Shown here: one piece after another, positions 1-9,711 of the stretch
Layout of the letters: every line of letters starts with the position of its first letter
Numbering within the stretch: the stretch's first letter is position 1
Source of the DNA: Nosema muscidifuracis
Taxonomy: Eukaryota; Microsporidia; Nosematidae
Length of the DNA: 64,000 nt
Assembly: GCA_028335825.1 (NCBI GenBank)
Contig: JAIOKI010000017.1
Location: 124,001-188,000, forward strand
Direction: 5' to 3'
The notes under the pieces: model-generated
Told to the model about the DNA's origin: nothing
Database searches by the model: none
Seen by the model: only the letters and a program-made list of their open reading frames with translations
Made by a program: the position numbers and the translations under genes

Positions 1-15
1 AAAAAAATTAAAAAA

Positions 16-98
16 TGGTAACGGTGGGAATCGAACCCACGCTATCAATTGATAAATGGATCTTAAGTCCACCGCCTTAACCGCTCGGCCACGTTACC
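16..98 (-). tRNA. tRNA-Leu (anticodon UAA)
   Basis: Read on the minus strand this folds as a class II tRNA. The acceptor arm is GGTAACG pairing with CGTTACC, the D-arm contains GGCCGAGCGGTT, the anticodon loop reads CTTAAGA with TAA as anticodon, there is a long variable arm, and the T-arm has the GGGTTCGAATTCCAC type sequence. The long variable arm and the anticodon indicate leucine (UUA codons, the commonest Leu codon in this AT-rich genome). No intron is visible. The discriminator A is at position 16, and CCA is not encoded. Confidence 0.95.
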
Positions 99-490
99 TG
101 TCGAAGAACATATGATGGAATAGTATGTTTTATACGATATAAGTTTATAATTATATTAAAGTATTTTAAATATATAATATTTTATATTTATATTAAAGTG
201 ACAATTGTTATTAAAAAATTCGATTGAAGGTTTTAAATTCAACTTCTTTTTTAAAGTGTAAGAACATTACAAAATCTAATTTTATTGGAAAATATTTTTC
301 AATCAATTGAACGTTTTAAGTTATTTCAGATTTCTTCTTGTAGTATTTAAATTCTAATTGTTTTTTTCTATTATTATATATTATATTAATATATTTTCTT
401 CTTAAAGATTTTTCTTTCATTCTTATTTATTTTTCACTAAATTTTTTCAATACATCCAAATATTTTTAAAATTTTTTTATACCCCATAAA

Positions 491-1204
491 ATGGCTATTC
501 AACCACCAGGCAGCTACGCTAAAGCAAACAAGAAGGGCTCAAAAAAGAATCCTAAGATAGATAACTATACCAAAAAGGATTGGTACAATCTAAAAGCACC
601 TACTGTTTTCCAAAATTCAAGTGTAGGATTAACTATGGCTACTAGAACCTCTAATAAACAGAATCTTACTAATTTACTTGTTGGAAGAAAGTTTGCTATT
701 AACCAAGCTGATTTAACTGGAAATCTTGAAGAACATGCTAGAAAATTCACTTTTCGTGTTAATGAAGTACGTGGTAAAGAATGTATTGGTGTATTTGATG
801 GTATGAATATGACTAATGATAAGATTAAAGGAATCATTCGTAAATGGCATACTCTCATTGAAGCTGAGAAAGATATTACAGCTAAGGATGGTACTGTATT
901 AAGAATATTTGCTAATGCTGTTACTAAGAAGACCCCAGGAAAGACTACTAAACGTGTGTACTGTAAAAAGAGTGAAGAGAAGAAAATTAGAAAAGTTATG
1001 TTTGATGTCATACAAGAGGAATTACATGATCAAGATTTGAATAAGATTATGAAAAAATTAGCTGCAGAGACTATTGGTAAGAATATAGAGAAGAATGCAG
1101 GAAGCATATTTCCTTTACAGAGTTGCTGTGTTATAAAAGTTAAGACCGTTAAGAAAGGAAAAACAAGTAATAACAGAATGGAAGTAGAGAGTGAAGCTAA
1201 TTAA
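491..1204 (+). CDS. RPS1/RPS3A: 40S ribosomal protein eS1 (S3a)
   Basis: Encodes a 237-residue eS1 family protein, a component of the small ribosomal subunit on the platform near the mRNA exit. The basic N-terminal tail is followed by the family signature KDWYNLKAP near residues 29-37 and the conserved TRT-containing segment, with a lysine-rich C-terminus. Length matches the usual family size (about 235-265). CCCC at 482-485 lies six bases before the ATG, the typical microsporidian start signal, which supports this start. Codon use is less extremely AT-biased than in neighbouring hypothetical genes, as expected for a highly expressed gene. No intron is apparent. Confidence 0.95.
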   Translation: MAIQPPGSYAKANKKGSKKNPKIDNYTKKDWYNLKAPTVFQNSSVGLTMATRTSNKQNLTNLLVGRKFAINQADLTGNLEEHARKFTFRVNEVRGKECIGVFDGMNMTNDKIKGIIRKWHTLIEAEKDITAKDGTVLRIFANAVTKKTPGKTTKRVYCKKSEEKKIRKVMFDVIQEELHDQDLNKIMKKLAAETIGKNIEKNAGSIFPLQSCCVIKVKTVKKGKTSNNRMEVESEAN

Positions 1205-1625
1205 ATTATTATTTTAAAGTGTCCAATTTATAAATATTTTATGCATGATTTTAAATTTTTTTTTATTTATAGTTTTTTGCATAAACATAAATTTATGCAT
1301 CTTTATATCAAAATATGAATTTTTATAAAATGTTTTCTTATTTTTATTCTAAATATAAAAAATAATTAAATTTCTTCAAATGGAATTAAAATATTTAAAA
1401 ATAAAGATAGAATTTATTTAAGCCATTTACTTTTAGTGTTTGAAATATATTTAAATATAAGAAGCTTTCTAATTTTTTTGTCTATACTATCAATCTCTTG
1501 ATCCCTTTTATAATCATAAAAAATATTTCAGGTTTATTTTTTAAGACTATGTAATTTTTATCATTCACTTCTCAAAAAAAAATTATTAATCATTTAAAAT
1601 TATGCCTGGTTCAATTTTCCTTCAT

Positions 1626-1748
1626 ATCGATGATATTATTAATAAAAAAGTATATATCTGACTTTAATAAATCTTTCATTACTCAAGAAGACTAAATCGA
1701 TATTATCAATAAAAAAGTATATATCTGACTTTAATACATCTCTCATTA
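1626..1748. repeat. Degenerate tandem duplication, about 70 bp spacing
   Basis: Two copies of a roughly 55-base segment start near 1626 and 1696. Both contain ATCGAT, AATAAAAAAGTATATATCTG and CTTTAATA. They lie in the 1.04 kb spacer 1205-2245, which is otherwise AT-rich and contains no recognisable gene. Confidence 0.75.
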
Positions 1749-1970
1749 ATTTTCTGTAAATAAAAATCAGAAACTAATTTATTAAAAAAAGCATACCATT
1801 TTATTATCATTGATTAGGAAACATTATTTTTTTATAAAATATATACAAATTATTTTTTCACTAATCATAAAATACAAGAAATTTTAAACCTTAAGTGTGA
1901 ATTAGAAAATTAATTTCTTTTTAGTAATTGAATTTATTTAAACATTTATAAATCTAAAATAAAAACAATA

Positions 1971-2080
1971 TTTTAATAAAAATAGTTATCAATTTATCTT
2001 ATTTTAATAAAAATAATTATCAATTTATCTTATTTTTAATAAAAATTGTTATCAATCTATCTTATTTTAATAAAAAGAGT
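1971..2080. repeat. Short tandem repeat, about 31-33 bp unit, three copies
   Basis: Three imperfect copies of a unit containing TTTTAATAAAAAT followed by TTATCAATTTATC lie in the spacer before the WD40 gene. This is simple spacer expansion; no function is visible. Confidence 0.75.
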
Positions 2081-2245
2081 TTATCATAAATAATTTTATA
2101 TTTTATAAAATCTCCTCTCATCATAAATAATTTATCTTATAAATAATTTCTATTTTAATATAAATGAATATAAAAAAAGAAATATTTATTTTAAATTTTA
2201 GCATAAAAATAATATTTATTATTTTTTAAATATTTTTCCCCATAA

Positions 2246-4618
2246 ATGATATCCTGCAATAATAAAATAATATCAATTTATAACAAGAATATTCCTCATA
2301 TAAAAGATAGAATTTTATATACTCAACACAATAATACAATTTATTCTACTAATTTAGATACACATGAAGTAAATATAATTCTTACATCAGATAAAATATT
2401 AGATTTTTATATTCAAGATGATTTTCTTTACTATTTTTCTTTAGAAGTTTATAAATATAATTTAATTACTAAATCTACTTATAAATATGATTGTAATAAG
2501 AAAGATATAATTATTAAGAATATATTAATATATAATGATACTGATATTATAGTATTTTATGAGAATGATGAGATATATTTAGTTAATGATTCATCAATAT
2601 TATTATATAAACATAAAAGTATATCTTCATTTATCAAAGATAATTTAATATATTCTGCTGATAATGAGAATGTTTATTCAATAAATATTCAAACTAAAGA
2701 TATTTCTAAAATATATTCAGGAGAATTTATTATTAAGATAGGATTAGTAGATAATAATCTTGTAATTATTACTAGAAATAATATTATTTTTAATAATTCT
2801 ATTATTAATTATAAAATAGATTTTGTAGATATTTTAGATTATCAAATTTATTTACATACTTTTTTAGAAGATTCTTATAAATCTAGTATAATTGATTGTA
2901 GAACTAAAAAAATTATACCTTTAAATAATAATTTAAGAATGCTTACTAAAAATATTGGGTATGATAATATGTTTAGAATATATCAAAATGATACTAATTT
3001 AGTATTATTTAGTAATTTAGATGATGTATTAGATGTTAAAGAGATTAATAATATGATTATATTTAGTAGTAATAATAAATTAATAGTATCCAATAAAATA
3101 GTAGATAAGGAAGTAGAAGATGATAAAATAGTAGAAGACGATAAGGTAGTAGTAGATAAGGAAGTATGTTGTTTTGATAAATTAATAACTGATAAAATAA
3201 TATCTAATACGGTAGTGGAAGATAGTAATAAATATTTAATATCTACTAGTAAAGATCATAATGATAAAATAACATCTAATAAATCAATATCTAATAAAAT
3301 AGTATGTTGTATGGGTAAAATAATAGAAGATCATAATGATACTATTTTAAGTATATCTCATAATAATGAATATTTAATATCTACTAGTAAAGATAATACA
3401 AGTATAATATATAAAATAGAAGAAAATGAATTAATTTTTAATAAAAGATTAAATACTGGAATAATGAATAGTTTAGATATAAAAGAAGATATTTGTGTTA
3501 TGGGAGGAGATGAAGGATTAATTTGTAAATTTAATATATTAGAAGTACTAAATAATGACGTAATAAATAATAATATGATTATACAAAAAGTTAATGATAA
3601 AGATATAAATTCAATATCAATAAATAAATCTAAAGAATTAATTTTCTTAGGATGTTCTGATAAGATATGTAAAATACTAAATTTTAATTTAGAAATATTA
3701 AAAATAATAAAAGATCATAAGAAGAGTGTAATGAGTGTTTATTCAGGTATAAAATATTTTTGTACAGGAAGTAGTGATAAATCAATAAGAATTTATAATT
3801 ATAATTATGAATGTATTTCTGTATTAACAGGTCATGAATCAGGAGTATTATGTACTAAATTATTTGATAATGATAAGAAATTAGTTAGTAGTAGTGTAGG
3901 TGGACTTATAAAAATATGGGATGTTAGTAAAGGAGTATGTTTAGAAAATTTTGATGTTAATGGAGATGTTTGGTCAATAGAAATATTTAAGAAAGAGGAT
4001 TCTAATAATAAGAAAGATGACCATAAAAATATTAATAATAAGAAAGATGATTCCAAAAATATTATAGATGATTTTAATAATATAAATAATAAGAAAGATG
4101 ATTCTAATAATATAAATAATCTATCTAATAATATAAATAATAAAACAGATGATCCTAATAATATAAATAATAAGAAAGATGATTCTAATAATATAAATAA
4201 TCTATCTAATAATATAAGTAATTTATTTTATTTACTTATGGGTACTACTGATTCTATTTTATTATACAGTACTTATAAAGATAATACTGGTAAAAATAAT
4301 ACGATACATATTAAGAATAAAGAATATGATAAAGTAGTAACAAATAATATAAAATTAATATATTTTATATTAAAAGAGAGTAAAATAAATAATAAAGAAA
4401 AAGAGAAGATGTTTAATAAATACAAAAATAAGATTTATGAAATTATTTTAGAATGTGGAAGATTTAAAGATATTGAATTTATTAATGAGATGATAGAATA
4501 TTGTATAAATAAGAAGATGTATGATAGAAAAGTGATAGATGATATGAAGAAGTATCTTTTTATGATAGATGATATGTATGGAGATTTAATAGGAGGAGAG
4601 AATATATTCATTAAATAA
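2246..4618 (+). CDS. WD40 beta-propeller protein, probably Utp13/TBL3-type SSU-processome factor
   Basis: A 790-residue protein. The N-terminal half is a divergent propeller. WD-type blades are clearest at about residues 365-585, with segments such as SGIKYFCTGSSDKSIRIYN and a later KIWD. The order of blades and the phrasing around DINSISIN and LTGHESGVL resemble Utp13/TBL3, a UTP-B complex subunit acting in nucleolar pre-18S rRNA processing. A C-terminal helical domain (about 690-780) fits the Utp13 C-terminal domain. An Asn/Lys/Asp-rich low-complexity insert, built of repeated NNINNKKDD-like units, interrupts the last blades at about residues 588-658. CCCC at 2238-2241 sits just before the ATG. 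Other UTP-B WD40 proteins (Pwp2, Utp12) are the main alternatives. WD40 identity is firm, the specific orthology is an inference. Confidence 0.6.
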   Translation: MISCNNKIISIYNKNIPHIKDRILYTQHNNTIYSTNLDTHEVNIILTSDKILDFYIQDDFLYYFSLEVYKYNLITKSTYKYDCNKKDIIIKNILIYNDTDIIVFYENDEIYLVNDSSILLYKHKSISSFIKDNLIYSADNENVYSINIQTKDISKIYSGEFIIKIGLVDNNLVIITRNNIIFNNSIINYKIDFVDILDYQIYLHTFLEDSYKSSIIDCRTKKIIPLNNNLRMLTKNIGYDNMFRIYQNDTNLVLFSNLDDVLDVKEINNMIIFSSNNKLIVSNKIVDKEVEDDKIVEDDKVVVDKEVCCFDKLITDKIISNTVVEDSNKYLISTSKDHNDKITSNKSISNKIVCCMGKIIEDHNDTILSISHNNEYLISTSKDNTSIIYKIEENELIFNKRLNTGIMNSLDIKEDICVMGGDEGLICKFNILEVLNNDVINNNMIIQKVNDKDINSISINKSKELIFLGCSDKICKILNFNLEILKIIKDHKKSVMSVYSGIKYFCTGSSDKSIRIYNYNYECISVLTGHESGVLCTKLFDNDKKLVSSSVGGLIKIWDVSKGVCLENFDVNGDVWSIEIFKKEDSNNKKDDHKNINNKKDDSKNIIDDFNNINNKKDDSNNINNLSNNINNKTDDPNNINNKKDDSNNINNLSNNISNLFYLLMGTTDSILLYSTYKDNTGKNNTIHIKNKEYDKVVTNNIKLIYFILKESKINNKEKEKMFNKYKNKIYEIILECGRFKDIEFINEMIEYCINKKMYDRKVIDDMKKYLFMIDDMYGDLIGGENIFIK
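4003..4218. repeat. Coding minisatellite inside the WD40 gene
   Basis: Repeated units of the kind AATAATAAGAAAGATGATTC and ATATAAATAATCTATCTAA occur several times, some nearly identical, including a duplicated block at about 4096-4143 and 4168-4215. It stays in frame and encodes the Asn/Lys/Asp-rich insert. Recent replication slippage or unequal exchange is inferred. Confidence 0.8.
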
Positions 4619-4808
4619 ATATAATAAATTAAATTAAATAGATTATCTTATAATATATATTATCTTATAAATCAAATAATAGGTTATCTTTTTATATATT
4701 ATCTTATAATAAATTAATAAATAGGTTATCTTTTTTTATATAACTAATTAAAAATATAATAAATTAATCAAATAATAAATTAATAAATATAAAATAAATT
4801 CTATTTTT

Positions 4809-5642
4809 TTATTGTATTGTAAAATATTTAGGAGAGAATATCTTAAAATAAAATAAAGATATCATAAAGAAAAAACTTAATATTATTATACCAACTGTAG
4901 AAAGTAAAGTATATTTCTTATTATCTTTACTACTAAATAAAAGTGATATATAAGGATACATAGAATATAAAGGAAGTCCTAAATATAATATCATAGTAGA
5001 CCACCATAAAAATTTACCTATTTCACTCCATACTACTAAAAATATAATTGAGAAAATTACTACAAGAAAAATAAGTGATCCTATTACATTATTAATAACT
5101 ATTAGTATTGAGAATATATTTGCTATAGAATTATTTAAAGTATTCACATTTAAAATAAATCCAAAGATTGAATAAATTATTAAGATAATAAAAGTTATAT
5201 TAGATAAAATGGTAGATGACTTATTAAGAATAGACTGTGATGATATTAAACTGAAAAGAATATCACTTAATTTCATATTCCATAACCAATTAGATACATA
5301 CATAAATAAAATAAAAAAAAAAGAAATAATGCATAAACCTAATATGGATATAAAAAATAGACCAAATTTTGAATTATTAGAAACTGTTACTGAACAAGAA
5401 GTAGCTTCATATGAGAAAGATATAAATGAGAATATTAAAAATAAAGTACTAATTTTTGATGTAGATGGTTCTTCAACTTGACTATCTACTAGAGTATCTA
5501 CTCCTGTAAATTTATAATAAGTAAGAATACCTGTAAAAATAAAACTAACTGATACAAGTGTAAATTCTACTATAGTAGTAAGAATATCTATAGATCTATA
5601 CATAGCATAGAATATTGATAAGATTAAAGTTATAATAAGCAT
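4809..5642 (-). CDS. Multi-pass membrane protein of unknown function
   Basis: A 277-residue very hydrophobic protein with about seven predicted membrane segments, separated by short polar loops (one containing DTLVDSQVEEPSTSK at about residues 49-63). I do not recognise a family. The first 47 bases overlap the end of the preceding same-strand membrane-protein frame (5596-6420), no CCC motif precedes its ATG, and the two proteins have similar character. It may therefore be the C-terminal half of one longer gene broken by a frameshift near 5600-5650, rather than an independent gene. That the sequence is coding is likely from its length and steady membrane pattern; its status as a separate gene is uncertain. 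Confidence 0.55.
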   Translation of the reverse strand: MLIITLILSIFYAMYRSIDILTTIVEFTLVSVSFIFTGILTYYKFTGVDTLVDSQVEEPSTSKISTLFLIFSFISFSYEATSCSVTVSNNSKFGLFFISILGLCIISFFFILFMYVSNWLWNMKLSDILFSLISSQSILNKSSTILSNITFIILIIYSIFGFILNVNTLNNSIANIFSILIVINNVIGSLIFLVVIFSIIFLVVWSEIGKFLWWSTMILYLGLPLYSMYPYISLLFSSKDNKKYTLLSTVGIIILSFFFMISLFYFKIFSPKYFTIQ

Positions 5643-6420
5643 TACAGTGTATTTTAGAATTTATGGTATTAATTCTAAAATCAAAAACTGTATAAAATAT
5701 TTCTAGAAGCATATCTACATAGAATAAACAAGTAATAAATTTAAGAAGAATTAAAAAGAAATCTATTAGAAGAGAAAATATAGGATTATCATCTATATCT
5801 AAAGATCCATATGATTCACTTTCTGATCTATTACCTTCTATAAGGAAGTCTATTATTATGAAAGATAATATATAATGAAAAGTCATTATAAATACAGCTA
5901 TCATAAGATACCAAATAGAAAGTCTTCTAATTATATGAGTAAAAGAAAGGGTAGAGACTATAATAGGAGGAGAGGCAATTAACTTAATTAGACTTGAGAA
6001 GAAACCTGTTTTGACTCTTCGATTGGAATGTTCTTGAGATGGGTTAAATCCATAATTTTGATCTTTCTTTTCTTCTTCTTTCTTTTCTTCTTGTTTCTTT
6101 TGTTCTTCTTTCTTTTGTTCTTCCTTTCTTTGTTCAGCTTTTTTATCTTCTTCCTTCTTTTGTTCTTCCTTCTTTTTTTCCTCAGCCTTTCTCTCTTCTT
6201 CCTTTCTCTCTTCTTCTTTCCTTTGTTCTTCTTCCTTCTTTTTTTCCTCAGCTTTCCTCTCTTCTTCTTTCCTTTCTTCTTCTTTCCTCTCTTCTTCTTT
6301 CTTCCTCTCTTCTTCTTTCTTCCTCTCTTCTTCTTTCCTCTCTTCTTCTTTCTTTTCTTCTTCTTTCTTCTTTTCTTCTTCCTTTTTTACTTCATCATCA
6401 TCATTATCCCAAAAGAACAT
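5596..6420 (-). CDS. Lys/Glu-rich coiled-coil membrane protein
   Basis: A 274-residue protein. After MFFWDNDDDE come about 110 residues made almost only of Lys and Glu (KKEEE, RKEEE units), which would form a long charged helix or coiled coil. A short linker and two or three hydrophobic membrane segments follow (roughly residues 140-245). The last 25 residues look out of character and overlap the start of the downstream membrane-protein frame, so the real protein may continue in that other frame. There is no CCC signal at the start. It is transcribed divergently from the proteasome gene with a 118-base spacer. The family is unknown, and the cytosolic coil plus membrane anchor could be a tether or scaffold, but that is speculation. 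Confidence 0.55.
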   Translation of the reverse strand: MFFWDNDDDEVKKEEEKKKEEEKKEEERKEEERKKEEERKKEEERKEEERKEEERKAEEKKKEEEQRKEEERKEEERKAEEKKKEEQKKEEDKKAEQRKEEQKKEEQKKQEEKKEEEKKDQNYGFNPSQEHSNRRVKTGFFSSLIKLIASPPIIVSTLSFTHIIRRLSIWYLMIAVFIMTFHYILSFIIIDFLIEGNRSESESYGSLDIDDNPIFSLLIDFFLILLKFITCLFYVDMLLEIFYTVFDFRINTINSKIHCNAYYNFNLINILCYV

Positions 6421-6538
6421 ATTTCTTATTTACTTTATTAATATTTTTATACAAGTTTCAGTCTCAAATTATTTACAAATTACTTGTTTCAAATATATTT
6501 TCTTCTTAAAAATATTCTTGTTTATTACCCCTAAATTA

Positions 6539-7186
6539 ATGAAGAATTTTGTTATAGGATCAGGAATTATAAGTTTTAAATATAAAAATGGAGTTATTAC
6601 TGCTTCTGATACTCAAGCATCATATGGTAACTTATGTAAATTTACTAATCTAACTCGTATATATAAATTATCATCTAATACATTAATATCTCTATCAGGA
6701 GAAGTAAGTGATATCCAGAAATTAGTATCTACCTTAGAAGAGATTAAAGAAAGTGATCCTGTTAAATTAAGTACAAAAGGATATCTTAATCTTATACAAA
6801 GTATATTGTATAATAAACGTAATAAAGTTGAACCTTATAATGTATCAGTTAATGTATTAGGATGTGATAATAATGATATAGTTCTAGGAGCTGTGAACCA
6901 TCTTGGTCTTGTTTATGAAGATGATATTGTTTCTACTGGAATATCTTCAATGATAGCTCTTCCTTATTTAAGAAGTAAACTTGAAGGAAGATCTAATGAA
7001 ATAAGTAGAGATGAAGCTATTAAGATAGCTGAAGATACAATGAGAATAATGTGTTATAAAAGTTGTAGACATAGTAATCAAATACAGATAGGAATAGTAG
7101 AAAAAGAGTATATTAATATAAGTGAGCAGTATTGTCTTAGTACTAATTGGGAAGTAGCTGTTAAAGAGAATGAGATTATGATATAA
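6539..7186 (+). CDS. PRE4: 20S proteasome subunit beta-7 (Pre4/PSMB4 type)
   Basis: Encodes 215 residues of the proteasome beta fold, including GVITASDTQASYG, ISLSGEVSD, a conserved GY/LG central region and the late STNW motif typical of Pre4/PSMB4. It forms part of the inner rings of the 20S core. The residue that would be the catalytic Thr of active beta subunits is not present, as expected for this non-catalytic subunit. I choose the ATG at 6539 because CCCC at 6528-6531 lies directly before it; a frame extension upstream would need a non-ATG start. The usual long propeptide of PSMB4 is almost absent, a typical microsporidian shortening. Confidence 0.88.
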   Translation: MKNFVIGSGIISFKYKNGVITASDTQASYGNLCKFTNLTRIYKLSSNTLISLSGEVSDIQKLVSTLEEIKESDPVKLSTKGYLNLIQSILYNKRNKVEPYNVSVNVLGCDNNDIVLGAVNHLGLVYEDDIVSTGISSMIALPYLRSKLEGRSNEISRDEAIKIAEDTMRIMCYKSCRHSNQIQIGIVEKEYINISEQYCLSTNWEVAVKENEIMI

Positions 7187-7395
7187 ATAAAAAATTATAC
7201 TTTTATAAATTATTATCATTAAATAAATGTGTATTTAATTAAAATAATTATTAAATGAGTAATTAAATAGAGTATTTTTAAATTAATAAATTAAAGCATT
7301 ACATAAATTAGTATAAATTAAATAAAAGAGTAATTAATTAAAGCATTACATAAATTAGTATAAATTAATTAAATAATCATTAAATTAAATTTAAT

Positions 7396-9345
7396 CTACT
7401 CCACTACTATCTCCATCTCCTTACCAAAACTCTTCTTAGGTCTTCCTGGACCCTTTTTAAAATTAAATCTATCAGACTGTACTTTTACATTAATACTCAT
7501 TACAGGCAATATCTCATCTAATTTAAGATACTGCTCTTTTGAATAAATACTGCTTACATATAAAAGAGGATCTTTCCTCTCTTCTCTAAGATATTTACAT
7601 ACATGAACACATGGAATAAGAATTTCTTGATACATTCCACATTCACATGTCCCATTTTCTATATCTATTTTACAATCTTCTTTAGGAACTGTACTTTCAT
7701 TTCTTTCTATTCTATTTGTTACATTGTACCCAAAGAGACTTTTAGTATCTTGTCTAGTAAATCTCTTCTTATTTTTTAAATTATCTGAGCTTAGTTTCTG
7801 TATAGCATTTACACACTCAAAAAAAGGAAGGGCATAAACTCCATAACTTATAAAATCTAAGTCACATTCTGGAAGATTATTTATATTTAAAAAAGTAAAA
7901 TTAGATTTTGATTTTATAAATCTTGATTCGTTTAAATTTAACATCTTTGATATATCTTTAGCAGTGATCTGTTTATTTTTATTATCTTTATCTGTGCTTG
8001 TAAAATTATCCTTGTTTATTGTAAAATTATCTTTGTTTATTGTAGAATTATCTTTGCTTATTGTGAAATTATCTTTGCTTATTGTAAAATTATCTTTATC
8101 TTTGCTTAGGGTAGAATTATTTGAAGAATTCTCTTTATCTTCTAAATTAATTTTATTATTATTTATATCTTTATTAACTAATTCATCTTTTATATTTTCA
8201 TTTCTAATATTAATATTCTCATTTCTCAATTCATTAATATTCTCACTTCTCAATTCATCCTTAGTATTTTCATTTCTAATATTCTCACTTCTTAATTCAC
8301 CATTATTCTCATTTCTTAATTCACCAATATTTTCATTTCTTAATTCTCTAATATTCTCACTTCTCAATTCACCAATATTACAAATATTCCATACTACTTC
8401 TAAATTCTCTTTAATTCCATCATTATTATAAATATATCTACAAACATCCCTAGTCTTAACAAAATAATCTATTTTAAGATCATCCATAACTTTAATTAAT
8501 AAATTATCATATTCAATAATATATTTATCAAAATTAGTATTCTTTAAGAAATATTTTAAAGATATTTCATCAGATATATCTTCTGATACCATACAAGTAT
8601 AAATAATAGGTTCACTTAATGGATCATATAATACACCAAATATAGCTAATCCACTCTTTCTTCTATAATATTTTATTTCTATAAGTGGGTATAATATATT
8701 AATATACTCTTTTATTTTATAAAATACCATCTTCCCATAATAATTTATATCAACTTTTTCTAAATTAATATTATAAAATTCTTTACAAAAATCTTCAAGA
8801 AGATTGTTATATTCATGAAATTTATAAAAAGATTCATCATCTTTTGTTATATCTTCTATATCAATATAATTTGAATTATAAAATACAGATAATTCAGGTT
8901 TATACATATCAACTCTTGGTACTAATAAATTAGCTTGTAAATCAATCTTCCCTTTAACAATATTATAAACTGAATTATAACTAACACGTATACTTCTATT
9001 ATATAATATACTAACTATTTCACCTATACGTGTATTTTTATAATCACTAATGTTCATTAAAATTTCATTTCTAAGAAATTTGTCTGTACTAGCAAATTCA
9101 TTATTAGCTATAGGACATTTATGCGTTAATTTCATTCTTTTTATAATAAAACTATTTTCTTTTTTTTTGTAAGAAGTTACTATAGAAGCATCACAACTAA
9201 ACTCTTGTTTACCTTTACATATAAATGAAAGGGTACGTGGTGTTTCTGTTATATTAAATTTGAAATGTATGCTGTTAGCATATTCTGTAATTGTATTTAT
9301 CATTTCTTCTTTAGTTTTAAAAGTGTCATTAACTGATATTTCCAT
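7396..9345 (-). CDS. Domesticated MULE-transposase-like protein with SWIM finger and AT-hook
   Basis: A 649-residue protein starting at the ATG preceded by CCCC (9347-9350). The frame stays open upstream to 9528 but only as hydrophobic low-complexity sequence. Domain order: a MuDR/WRKY-GCM1-type zinc-binding module near residues 45-90 (pattern C-x7-C ... H-x-C, ending LTHKC), a helical DNA-binding-like part, a degenerate MULE transposase core (about 190-330, with IFGVLYDPLSEPIIYT), a long Asn/Glu/Lys-rich repeat insert (about 335-460), a SWIM zinc finger (CECG ... PCVHVC, about 567-585), and a C-terminal AT-hook (GPGRPKKS). The first catalytic Asp position of MULE transposases appears to be Lys (IEIKY), so it is probably not an active transposase. 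There are no terminal repeats around it. A DNA-binding regulatory role is inferred. Confidence 0.7.
   Translation of the reverse strand: MEISVNDTFKTKEEMINTITEYANSIHFKFNITETPRTLSFICKGKQEFSCDASIVTSYKKKENSFIIKRMKLTHKCPIANNEFASTDKFLRNEILMNISDYKNTRIGEIVSILYNRSIRVSYNSVYNIVKGKIDLQANLLVPRVDMYKPELSVFYNSNYIDIEDITKDDESFYKFHEYNNLLEDFCKEFYNINLEKVDINYYGKMVFYKIKEYINILYPLIEIKYYRRKSGLAIFGVLYDPLSEPIIYTCMVSEDISDEISLKYFLKNTNFDKYIIEYDNLLIKVMDDLKIDYFVKTRDVCRYIYNNDGIKENLEVVWNICNIGELRSENIRELRNENIGELRNENNGELRSENIRNENTKDELRSENINELRNENINIRNENIKDELVNKDINNNKINLEDKENSSNNSTLSKDKDNFTISKDNFTISKDNSTINKDNFTINKDNFTSTDKDNKNKQITAKDISKMLNLNESRFIKSKSNFTFLNINNLPECDLDFISYGVYALPFFECVNAIQKLSSDNLKNKKRFTRQDTKSLFGYNVTNRIERNESTVPKEDCKIDIENGTCECGMYQEILIPCVHVCKYLREERKDPLLYVSSIYSKEQYLKLDEILPVMSINVKVQSDRFNFKKGPGRPKKSFGKEMEIVVE
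7984..8400 (-). repeat. Coding tandem repeats in the MULE-derived gene
   Basis: On the minus strand, repeated units encode variations of ELRNENI and ELRSENI (about 12 copies, 8190-8375), then DNFTISK and DNSTINK (about 6 copies, 7990-8110). All are in frame. They are inserted between the degenerate transposase core and the SWIM finger and are likely expanding by slippage. Confidence 0.8.
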
Positions 9346-9711
9346 AGGGGTAAAAAAATTAAAAAAATAAGGATGCATAAATAAAAAGGAGAATAAGAAT
9401 AAAATTAATTGAAAAAAAGGGGAATACGAGAAATTTGATAAATATATTAAAATAAAATATAATGTATACGATATATATTTAATAAAAAATAATGTATAAT
9501 ATATATTTAATAAAAGATAATGTATCATATATATTTAATAAAAGATGTTTTATATTATATATTAACAATAATTATTTGTATAAGATATATATTAAATAAA
9601 TATGTCTTTCTATAATAGGATATATTAAAATAAAGATGTTTTATAAGATATATTATAAGATTGTCTTTCTATAATAAAATTCCATTTAACTTAAAATCCT
9701 TTATTGAATAA
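9346..9711. other. AT-rich spacer without gene
   Basis: This 366-base spacer contains the CCCC start signal of the MULE-derived gene and repeated TATATTTAATAAAAGATG-type motifs at about 9470-9660. I see no gene. Confidence 0.6.

Noticed and set aside
6028-6441. Plus-strand Phe/Leu-rich frame
   Set aside because: Antisense shadow of the KE-rich coiled-coil gene; its composition simply mirrors GAA/AAG repeats.
9346-9528. N-terminal extension of the MULE-derived protein
   Set aside because: Only aromatic/hydrophobic low-complexity residues; the CCCC signal sits before the internal ATG at 9345.
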